From the NCBI GenBank assembly GCA_900128395.1, contig LT649752.1, positions 1 to 14,582 on the forward strand: a stretch of DNA of 14,582 bases. The letters are read 5' to 3'. Positions 1 to 7,812 of this stretch are shown in pieces; within the stretch, counting starts at the first letter, position 1; each line of letters starts with the position of its first letter. The stretch comes from Stramenopiles sp. TOSAG23-2 (lineage: Eukaryota; Sar). The notes under the pieces were generated by a model. That model was not told where the DNA came from. It did not search any database and was given only the letters and a program-made list of their open reading frames with translations. A program made the position numbers and the translations under genes.

Positions 1-566
1 TATTCCAGGTTACCTGTGGTAAATATAGATAAAAGATAATACAAAGAAGATAAAAAAAAGAAGAGCTTTTTTTTGCCCGCCGCTTGTCATTTTTTGAGTG
101 TTGTGGTTCGCAAATGTTGTTCAAAAACCTGGTGCATCGTATTCCCCTGCTATAGAGATTACACACTACATAGCATTGTAATGGTATTATTTATTTGCCG
201 GTGGTCCATTTCGTACTTATTATATACTAAATACAATAATATACCTATCAAATATACAATGGTTGTGGTATATTGGCCATTTTATGATTATTTTTCTTAC
301 ATTAAATCCATTTTATCATTGAAATCATTCCATACGTGAATTTATTTACAACATAAATAATATTAATTATGAATGACCAAAATATCCAAAATATTATGTA
401 TCTAAATAGAAATATACGATTTATCGATTCATATTCACATCAACACCACACCACTTCGAACTTCGAAATATTGTATGATTGTAAAATGTGCTATAATTAA
501 TAATATTAAAAATATGACAAATTAAAACATCAACGACAAATCAAGTGCTCAATATTTTTAGGCTTG
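1..566. other. AT-rich upstream region, no supported gene
   Basis: I see no convincing coding region here. The open stretch at about 73-339 has no ATG at its left end and no recognisable protein features. The frame of the membrane protein that starts at 567 is open back to a TAA at 507-509, and a pyrimidine-rich run ending in TTTTTAG at about 554-560 looks like a 3' splice acceptor. The true first exon of that gene, with a signal peptide, may therefore lie in or beyond this stretch. The short doubled motif CTTCGAACTTCGAA near 455-468 is noted without interpretation. Confidence 0.5.
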
Positions 567-1571
567 ATGTGTCAAAGTATTTTGTCGCTTTGTGATGCGT
601 CATGTCAACAAACCAAAATTAGTTCAAATCTATGCAACGAAAATTACAATCCTCAATGTCTTGACGCTAGAACGATTAAAGATATGGATATTGCGTTGAC
701 TTCAATTACATTTTTACCTGACGCCAACGATAATACGATAATGTCAGAGTTGGTACAGGCAACATTGACAGATTGGAGGAATGGCACTGAAATACAAACA
801 CAGGCAGATATGTGTGAGAACAAAAGGCTGTTTGTAAATACATCACAAAACAATGCAACAATATTTGATTGCGCAAAAAAAGAATTTATTCCTGGTTCAA
901 ACATCATAACTTCAGGCGAAATTCTTATTTTTCAAATAGTATTTTCCTGTTTTAGTGTTGTAATTTTTACGTGGCTATCAACATATAGATCCGCATATGG
1001 TAAAGATAGACAGTTGTATACACTATGGGAAATTGTAGAAATTATAGGATGTATAATATTTATGCTAGTTTTGTTCACAAGTTTAATATTCAATTTAGTT
1101 GAATTGTTGAATAGTAACGACCTAATAGCAACATTTGTTTACCATATGTTTGGGATTTTATCAGCAGGGATTGTTTTTTTGTCAATAAACATTGCTTTTA
1201 CTCTTATTGGAAAGAAGCCTATGCACACAAATACGGAAGAGAGGAATATATTTAAACGATATCATACGTTGTTTGAAGCACTAACTAATGTCCGCGATGG
1301 AAAATATTACTTCCAATACATTATCATGTTTGAAATCTTTGAAATTGGATTACAATTTATAACTTTTGATGCGATGATTCGTCATAATGATGTAGAATAT
1401 GTCTTCTTAGCATCGTTGATAATTAGTCTAAATCTAATTTTTACACCAATTGGATTTTTAGCTATTGTATACAATGAGAATCTAGGCCGTAAAGTTACCT
1501 ACATAAGTGATACGGTATTATTGGTAATAATAAATTTGGACCTTTATTACCGGAATCGATTGGGAAATTAA
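567..1571 (+). CDS. Polytopic membrane protein with Cys-rich ectodomain (N-terminal part of an LRR membrane protein?)
   Basis: The first ATG is at 567 and gives 334 residues. Residues 1-115 form a Cys-containing, probably extracellular region (C2, C9, C13, C23, C31, C83, C102) with N-glycosylation sequons at N72, N91 and N96. Hydrophobic segments follow at about 117-138, 154-178, 187-213, 248-268 and 278-302. The layout recalls protist multi-pass proteins in which the membrane part is followed by leucine-rich repeats; that resemblance is from memory of the family and not proven. The last 17 or so codons (from 1519) run out of frame through an LRR-coding repeat, so the natural C-terminus is probably lost or shifted. 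No signal peptide is visible, and a splice-acceptor-like TTTTTAG just upstream suggests a missing 5' exon. The membrane part is well supported; a specific function is not. Confidence 0.65.
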   Translation: MCQSILSLCDASCQQTKISSNLCNENYNPQCLDARTIKDMDIALTSITFLPDANDNTIMSELVQATLTDWRNGTEIQTQADMCENKRLFVNTSQNNATIFDCAKKEFIPGSNIITSGEILIFQIVFSCFSVVIFTWLSTYRSAYGKDRQLYTLWEIVEIIGCIIFMLVLFTSLIFNLVELLNSNDLIATFVYHMFGILSAGIVFLSINIAFTLIGKKPMHTNTEERNIFKRYHTLFEALTNVRDGKYYFQYIIMFEIFEIGLQFITFDAMIRHNDVEYVFLASLIISLNLIFTPIGFLAIVYNENLGRKVTYISDTVLLVIINLDLYYRNRLGN

Positions 1572-2200
1572 AACGCTTAACTGTTTTACGTGTTAATGAT
1601 AACGAATTGGTAGGTTTTTTTAATATTGCACAAGTACATATTGGTAATAATAAATTTGGACCTTTATTACCGGAATCGATTGGGAAATTAAAACGCTTAA
1701 CTGTTTTACGTGTTAATGATAACGAATTGGTAGGTTTTTTTAATATTGCACAAGTACAAAAACTTACATTATTGGAAGAAATCAGTTTTAAAAACAATGA
1801 ATATTTAGATGATATGTGTTTAGAAAATATACGGGAATGGGCACGTAATCGTGGTGTTAGTTTACAACGAAGGGATAACTTTCATAGCTTGGAAATAAAA
1901 CCAGCTGATCCAGTTACAGAAAGTAGCAGTAGTGAAAGTGAGGATGATGATGGGACATATGTTCGTAAAAAGAGGAAGAAAGATGATGATGATGACGACA
2001 ACGATGAAGAAGGTGAAGAAGCAAGTGATGATGATAGCAATTCATCGGATGATGATGGAAGTACATCGTCTTCAAGTGATGATGATGGTGATGATGAAGA
2101 AAGTGATGATGATGGTGAAGAATCATCATCATCCAATGAAGAGGAGGAAGAATCCACTAGTAGAGACGAAGAAGAAGAGGAATCATCAACAAGTTCATAA
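1511..2200 (+). CDS. Leucine-rich-repeat segment with long acidic Ser/Asp/Glu tail, lacking its own start
   Basis: This frame opens after a TGA at 1508-1510 and ends at TAA 2198-2200, about 229 codons. It has no ATG until well past the LRR part, so it is probably the 3' portion of the gene starting upstream, now in a different frame (+2). The LRR signature LPESIGKLKRLTVLRVNDN appears twice because of a perfect 120-bp duplication, followed by one further LRR-like unit containing LTLLEEISFKNN. From about 1915 the protein becomes a tail of Ser, Asp and Glu runs interrupted by a basic patch RKKRKK, which could be a nuclear signal or simple charge patterning; many Ser sites sit in acidic contexts of the CK2 type. 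Loss of the region normally linking membrane and LRR parts, a frameshift, or an unseen intron could all explain the arrangement. Confidence 0.5.
   Translation, partial: YGIIGNNKFGPLLPESIGKLKRLTVLRVNDNELVGFFNIAQVHIGNNKFGPLLPESIGKLKRLTVLRVNDNELVGFFNIAQVQKLTLLEEISFKNNEYLDDMCLENIREWARNRGVSLQRRDNFHSLEIKPADPVTESSSSESEDDDGTYVRKKRKKDDDDDDNDEEGEEASDDDSNSSDDDGSTSSSSDDDGDDEESDDDGEESSSSNEEEEESTSRDEEEEESSTSS
1519..1758 (+). repeat. Perfect 120-bp tandem duplication in LRR-coding DNA
   Basis: Bases 1519-1638 and 1639-1758 are identical by eye with no gap between copies. The unit is 40 codons, so it keeps the LRR frame open and doubles one LRR plus flanking residues. Forty residues is not a multiple of the usual 23-24-residue LRR step, so this does not look like normal LRR array growth. 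The left edge coincides with the place where the upstream membrane-protein frame stops making sense. Confidence 0.95.
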
Positions 2201-2264
2201 TTATATTTATAAAAATACAGTATGATTATATTGTGATAAGATGTTGGCCTTCCAGCCTTCTAAT

Positions 2265-2270
2265 AATAAA
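2265..2270 (+). promoter_or_regulatory. Possible polyadenylation signal AATAAA
   Basis: AATAAA lies about 65 bases after the stop of the LRR/acidic-tail frame, in the gap between two converging genes. In DNA this AT-rich the hexamer occurs often by chance, so the call rests mainly on position. Confidence 0.25.
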
Positions 2271-2433
2271 ATGATTATCTTGATAATAATATCCATCCAA
2301 ATAATCAAATTACTCTTACTCTCAAGTTTTGCATTTTCTCTCAAAAATTAAAAAATATATTTTTAATGATGCACGAATATTTTACATTAACACATTACTG
2401 TCATAAAATTTAAATGTACATAAAAATGATTCA

Positions 2434-2913
2434 CTATTTATGTTTCCCCTCGTAATTATTGATATCCTTATTATTAACATGACGAGTAGAAGTATCACTA
2501 TTATTACTATTATCGCTTTCTTCACCATCATCATCATCTTCTTCATCTAATTTTGCTTCTTCTCGTTTCCTTGCAGCTTTTTGTATCATCAATTTAACAA
2601 ATTTTTCAAAATCTAGAGCAGCTAATAAAGTATTTAAATACAATGATGATCTATCTGAATTTATTACAGCATCTCTCATATCCTTTGCTAAGCCCCGCAT
2701 GGAAGAATAACCTTCATCTTTTACAAACTCTTTCATCTTTTCTTCCACCACTTCAGAAAATTCAGTATACAATTGTGTATAAATTAATTTCATTTCATTC
2801 TCTTGGTCAAAATGGTGACAATTTTTTTGCATCCATTGGTCTAAATCTGTTTTCATTAAATTAAATACAAATGATGTACATCGACGTACTAACATATCGG
2901 ATGACGACGACAT
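2434..2913 (-). CDS. BART-domain protein (ARL2/ARL3-binding type)
   Basis: The first ATG is at 2913 and gives 159 residues ending at TAG. Residues 1-118 look like a BART domain, the helical fold of ARL2BP and CFAP36 that binds GTP-loaded ARL2/ARL3 GTPases. The hallmarks seen are a Phe/Trp-containing first helix (about 15-33), the acidic helix with ENEMKLIYTQLYTEF and VEEKMKEFVKDEG (38-68), and the closing helix LLAALDFEKFVKLMIQKA (96-113), which matches the DDF..F...M pattern of the family. After it comes a charged region, an acidic run (123-135) and an Asn/Ser-rich tail. Family members act in ciliary or mitochondrial ARL traffic, so the gene hints at a ciliated cell, but the role here is inferred. 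It converges with the LRR gene and lies head-to-tail with the TBC gene, which is on the same strand. Confidence 0.72.
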   Translation of the reverse strand: MSSSSDMLVRRCTSFVFNLMKTDLDQWMQKNCHHFDQENEMKLIYTQLYTEFSEVVEEKMKEFVKDEGYSSMRGLAKDMRDAVINSDRSSLYLNTLLAALDFEKFVKLMIQKAARKREEAKLDEEDDDDGEESDNSNNSDTSTRHVNNKDINNYEGKHK

Positions 2914-3462
2914 CTCTATTTTCAAATGTTATTTTATATTAATAGATATAAGCTTATATACAATTATCACATATACACAAAAATACACAAAAATGTCAAA
3001 ACAGAAAAGACACAAAGACAAATTATTATTAATTTAAAATAATTAATAAAAAATATAATTTATTATTTTATTTTTTTTTTGGTGATTATCCTAATTTATA
3101 TATATTATATTTTATTTGTTTTTTCTAAGATATTTTTTTACATTCTATGATGAAAGTATATATATATATAGAGAGAATAAAAGTCAATAGTCTATGTAAT
3201 ATCTATCTATATTACTTTTATAATTTAAATTATCAAAGATATATATATATATATATTTTCACTATGATTTATGACTATTTTATTATTTTCAATTATAGTG
3301 AATAAAGTTGAAAAAAAAATTGCATGATGATATATTTATATAATATGTAATAATAGAAGAAGAATATAGACAAGACGGGTAAAAAAAAATACAAAAAACA
3401 CACACATATATTATGTGTATAAATGACGACATTAGGAGTAGCTACCATATATGATGCACTCT
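2914..3462. other. AT-rich intergenic region with TA microsatellites
   Basis: This 549-base gap separates the 5' end of the BART gene from the 3' end of the TBC gene. It consists of A/T runs and two TA dinucleotide tracts at about 3157-3170 and 3239-3256. I find no reading frame of substance and no tRNA-like or other RNA gene. It presumably holds the BART promoter and the 3' untranslated region of the TBC gene. Confidence 0.6.
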
Positions 3463-5744
3463 CTACTTCCGTTGTTTATATAACTCTTCAAATCGTAATA
3501 ATTGTTTCGAAGTGACATTGAACTCATTTGCTTTATTAAACAATTCTTTTGGTGTTGGATATTCTTTGCTGATTTTACTACGACTATTTTGTAAAAATTT
3601 TACCATGCTTTCAAAATCCCTTGATAATAACATACGTTCCAATGCACATAAAATAGCTAAGGAAACTTTAAATAATATTGGCCAACCGAATAGAAAAAAG
3701 TGTTTTAATACTTGTAAGCTCAATGTTGGGCTTAGCACATCATTGCGAGTAAACAATGTCATAAACCATCCTGACGCATACATCATGGTATCAACATTTT
3801 CTTCCACAAAATGTTCATGTAAGACTGGTAAATTCAATCGAATTAAGCTTTCCAATTGAAACAAACATACTTTCAAACGTCCTAAATCATTAGCAGCAAT
3901 TTCATCGTATCCATAAAATTCAAACAATGATAATAAAAAAGCAAATGCTTTGCTTTCATTGTTATTCGACATTTTTAAGAACGATCTTACAATAAAATTC
4001 ATACCTTGTACATATGAAACACGTTCATTTGCCAATACAAATACTCTAAGAACATTTTTTGTACGTTCTTTTGCAGCTAGAATTTCACTGTCTTTTTTCA
4101 ATAATCCATCGTCTTCCGATGCACGGCGAATTTTTAATGTATTTTTATTATTATTATTACCAGTGCTATTATTATTATTATCGTCCAAATTAATATCACC
4201 CAATGCTGCGCTAACCATTTGCTCAACATTTAATGTAGATCCTACAAGATTGTCATCATCTATAGAAAAATTTTGTTGCTGCCAAAAGGATACCTCATCT
4301 TCATCATCGTGAACTATAATTTGCTTTCCAGTTTTCCCATATGTACGATCTACATCTCGATCAATAGTTGCAAATAATGAAATCAATCGATCCTCTACTG
4401 AATCAGATATACTTTTTTGTAATTTTTCTTTTAATTTTATATATGCATCTTCAATTTGTTGCATTTGATTGTATTTCTTTATCACACGCAACTCACTACC
4501 TGGTGGATAAACTATATTTAATAATTTTTCAACAGATGAAACTTTTGATGTTGATTCCAACATTGGTAACCATGAGTTACGTACAAATGAATGTAATGAT
4601 TTTGAGTATGATAATGACAACACAATTTCATATGGTACAATATTATTATTATTATTTTGTAAATTCCCATCATTGTTATTATTGTAAACCATTGTAGCTG
4701 TTGATTTGAGTATGATAATGACAACACAATTTCATATGGTACAATATTATTATTATTATTTTGTAAATTCCCATCATTGTTATTATTGTAAACCATTGTA
4801 GCTGTTGATAAACTTTGAAATACTTTGTATCGCCATTGACTGGATACAAATGATGCATTATGATATAATTCATTTACTGGTAAATATGAAAAGATGGTAT
4901 TTGGAAATATGAGAATGTTGTTCGTATTATTATTATTATTATTATTTGAGGAGGAGGAGCTTTCAATCAATGCTCTCCCACTCGCAACAAACCAATGTTT
5001 TTGTATATATTGAAAATTAATAAATATTGTGCGTAAATATTTAAATCGTTTATCATATGTATTTTTCATTTTAATCATAATTTGATTAGCTTGTGAATTA
5101 AGTTCAATTTGTACTAAACGCTCATCAACTTCAGATAATTTATTTTTCTCAGACAATAACTTATTATTAACATTTTCATACCACGATAAAACTTCATTCA
5201 GTTGAACTATATTTGTATGCAAGTGTTTATTTATTTTATCGAGAACTTTTTTTTTCAAATTCATTTCAAATTTACCACGCACCGTATTTGCAACCTTTGC
5301 AGACCGTCGATAATGCTCATGTATATCTTCATTATTATCTGATCGATTAAAAATCGTTTCAAACCCTTGTGATAAAATAATTTGATGGAAACAAATATCT
5401 TGTACCATATTTTTAAATTTTTCAACATCTTTTTTTAAGTTTTTCAAAGTATTATCAAATACTATTAATTTTTTTATAGCGTTTCCAAGTTCAGGTTCAA
5501 GTTCTAAAACTCGCCTGTTAATTTTATGTATCTGTTCAAAAACAGACGGTGCCTTACTATTGCTTTTTTTCATATTAAATGGTGTTGAATTTATTATTTT
5601 CCCGTTATTATTATTATTGTTGTTGTTGTTGTTATTATTAGATGATGATGTTGGGCTTTCACGGCCATTATTATTATTAGTCATAGCTGCTGTAAATGAC
5701 GTGCGCCGCATTTTTTCACCAAATTCTTGAAATTTCTGAAACAT
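3463..5744 (-). CDS. Rab-GAP TBC-domain protein with helical BAR-like and F-box-like regions, frameshifted by a duplication
   Basis: Two minus-strand frames overlap here: 5744-4518 and 4692-3463. They belong to one gene. Removing one copy of the 104-bp duplication at 4601-4809 fuses them in frame into about 725 residues (2282-104=2178 bases, 726 codons with the stop). In merged numbering there is a Ser/Asn-rich start (20-50); a long helical region (about 68-262) of the size and heptad character of a BAR-type domain; an F-box-like segment (about 278-311, with IFSYLPVNELYHNASFVSSQW); poly-Asn; then a TBC domain (about 335-690). The TBC domain has both catalytic fingers: I-x2-D-x2-R with Arg432, and YVQG with Gln545, plus SGWFMTLFTR. 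TBC proteins speed GTP hydrolysis by Rab GTPases in membrane traffic. An Asn/acidic insert (about 440-505) lies between the two fingers. Taken literally, the sequence gives a truncated N-half without GAP activity. TBC is near certain; BAR and F-box are moderate. Confidence 0.85.
4601..4809 (-). repeat. Perfect 104-bp tandem duplication breaking the TBC gene
   Basis: Bases 4601-4704 are repeated at 4705-4808 without a mismatch, and the match runs one base further (4705 against 4809). The unit length is not a multiple of three, so it shifts the frame of the TBC gene between the F-box-like part and the TBC domain. It includes an AAT/ATT triplet tract encoding poly-Asn. The frame on each side is otherwise intact, which suggests the duplication is very recent or is an assembly error. 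Confidence 0.95.
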
Positions 5745-7093
5745 TATTGTTGTATTGTTTCTTTTTTTTTATTTGTATTCTATATTCTTTTAAATAACAA
5801 AGGTGGTATATATAGTATATATATGTATGTATATATGTATGTATGTATTTATATAGATAACAAATGATTATATTAATATATATGGAAGAAGAACAATGTT
5901 GCCAAATTAACACAATCACAATTCAATTTATCCCATTTTTTAATTTAAAAAAATAAAAAATAGCATCGACACAGCACTGAATAAAATAGATTGCATTTTT
6001 AAAAAATGTAAATATAAATGGCATAAAAAAAAATTTTTATTTCAAATTTCGCTACATCGTATATACGAGGATATATTAATACATCAAACACATGCATTTG
6101 TGTGTGTGTGTGTGTGTGTGTGTCGTCTGCCCCCGGTGTTAGATACCAAAGGGAAAAAAGAAAACAAACAAAACACAATAATTTTAGAGAAAAAAAAAAA
6201 GCAATTGAAAATATATAAAAATATTTCTTCATATATATATTGCAATTTTATAAAGTATGTCAATGGCTGCCTAGTTATTACTTTATTAAAAACAAAAAAA
6301 AATAATACTTGCTTGGTTCTCATAGTGTTTTGATCGGAGATATAAATATCGGGTTGATAATGATCGAAAAATAAACATACCAAACATGCATCGAAGTATG
6401 GAAATTGAAGCAGGCGTTGTTCTCTAAGATATCTAAAGTAATCATATTGGTGATTATTTTTTTTTTTATTTTAAATTATTTTTTGAATTTGGCGTTTTAT
6501 TTCATGCATGATAATGTAAGAAGTACCATGTCCTATTTGTATTATTCAACCTCCTTAAAACTAAGGTTTTTGACGGAAAAGTTTTAAAGGTTGCACTCGA
6601 GGGTATTGTAAGTGAAGTAGGATACCTATCGATAAAGTGCCATTTATGAAAATGATAGGCTTTTTTCGAAATTTAAGTACAAAGAATAGTATTGTTAAGG
6701 AGGAGCCTTGGACACACAATGTATTTTTTTAGTTGTTTATTTAGTAGTTGGATGGTAATATAATAAGCAAGTAATTATAATGGTGGTTGATTTTACCTGT
6801 TTAGCATGGAGATAGGCTTAAAAGGAGTGATAATATGTATTAGCAGAAGGATAGCAGGTAAAATAGAACCCTATTTTATACATGAATATCAGAAATATTA
6901 GAGGGCCACTTTTTTATGCTTTGTGATATTTTTTTGGCACAGGATCTACTGCTGTGTTGTTTCCTACAAGAAATTTAATTGCCTTAAATACTTCCAACCA
7001 CCATTTCTTCAATGTTTTGAAACAGATGTGGCTTTCCTTTTTCTTGCAAGTTGTTGTTTGAACAGATTTAATTGCTTGTAGTTTCTTTTGTAA
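5745..7093. other. Non-coding region between divergent genes
   Basis: This stretch of more than 1.3 kb holds poly-A/T runs, TATG-type repeats (about 5806-5850) and a TG microsatellite, but no protein-coding frame I can defend. Short frames on both strands are low-complexity. The start of the TBC gene is at the left edge, so a promoter for it should lie at about 5745-5950. A GTAAGT sequence at about 6608-6613 resembles a 5' splice donor, but no coding sequence leads into it. Confidence 0.45.
6099..6123. repeat. (TG)n microsatellite
   Basis: About twelve TG units in a row. It is a simple repeat with no coding role and is likely to vary in length between individuals. Confidence 0.95.
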
Positions 7094-7168
7094 TGTGGTG
7101 TACATTTTGGCGAACATAATACCAACATTTACAAGTTTCCATTGCCCAGTCAATACAGAGTTACTCAT
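6914..7168 (-). other. Small lysine-rich reading frame of doubtful status
   Basis: From ATG at 7168 this frame gives 84 residues with a mixed, protein-like composition rich in Lys, including KKWWLEVFKAIKF and ending near DPVPKKYHKA. No family is recognised. Its 5' end overlaps, in antisense, the left part of the Cys-rich fragment on the plus strand. It could be a short gene, a remnant, or chance. Confidence 0.18.
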
Positions 7169-7474
7169 CAAGTTAGAGGTGTTATGTCACGTTCTACATC
7201 TTGGGAACCCAAGGGATGTTCTATATATACACAAACACACGGCAACAATGCCAATGTGTTTTTTAATTCAGATACAACAACGACGGAATCTTGTTCGAAC
7301 TGGACACCATGTATATGTGCATCGACAGAACCTGATCGTCATATTAGTGGTTTACAAACTGTTACTGTTGGCAAGTGTATAAAGTACATAGACAATAAAG
7401 AGGATTGTGAATTAGCCGCTAAATTTCTCTTTAATGTGCAAGATGCAACTGCTTATGATGGTACCGGCAATTAA
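7094..7474 (+). pseudogene. Fragment of a Cys-rich extracellular repeat protein
   Basis: The frame is open from 7094 to TAA at 7472-7474 but has no ATG until codon 7184. From about 7199 the protein reads SWEPKGCSIYT, then NVFFNSDTTTTESCS and TPCICAS, followed by GKCIKYIDNKEDCELAA. I recognise this as the alternating pattern P-x-GC, V-x-F-N, C-x-C and C-x-I-x(n)-EC-x-AA, found as tandem secreted or surface modules in many algae and other protists. Only the second half of one module and the first half of the next are present, and the frame stops in the middle of the second module (at TAYDGTGN). A splice-acceptor-like CCATTGCCCAG ends at about 7149, so this may be an isolated exon, but no next exon with P-x-GC was found before 7812. 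A degenerate fragment seems most likely. Confidence 0.45.
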
Positions 7475-7770
7475 TTTGTTGACATATAAAAATATAGGAC
7501 TTAATATTATTCGTACACTAATCTGTGGCACATCGTCATCATCATCAACTATAATTCACTTGTATTCTACCATAACATACCTGGTATAATAATTTATATG
7601 AATACAGAATACATGATTGAATTAGTAGGTTAAGGTAGAATAATAATATCAGAAAACAACATATAATAATATTTGAAATTACTATATCACTAAAAATTAA
7701 ACCAAATGAATGAAATGAATAAAGAAGATAGAAAAATGAAAACATAGAAGAAGAATATAATAAAAAGATA

Positions 7771-7792
7771 ATATATATATATATATATATAT
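7771..7792. repeat. (AT)n microsatellite upstream of the ankyrin/WW gene
   Basis: Eleven AT units lie 20 bases upstream of the ATG at 7813, so they probably sit in the 5' untranslated region. The 300-base stretch from 7475 to 7770 otherwise shows only AT-rich DNA and a CATCATCATCA run near 7531. Confidence 0.9.
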
Positions 7793-7812
7793 GAATAGAG
7801 ATACACAACAAT

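Noticed and set aside
73-339. 88-codon open stretch on the plus strand
   Set aside because: It begins at TTG, which is not a usual eukaryotic start, has no domain, and lies in AT-rich DNA; the first ATG is at 181 and leaves a short meaningless peptide.
1882-2225. Several frames of Ser-, His- or Met-rich protein on both strands
   Set aside because: They are other-frame readings of the GAT/GAA triplet tract in the acidic tail.
5999-6383. Minus-strand frames with Phe-rich and His/Thr runs
   Set aside because: They translate poly-A/T runs and the TG microsatellite and have no protein-like features.
6405-6587. 60-codon hydrophobic frame
   Set aside because: It starts at TTG and its hydrophobicity comes from T-runs; no ATG start or neighbour supports it.
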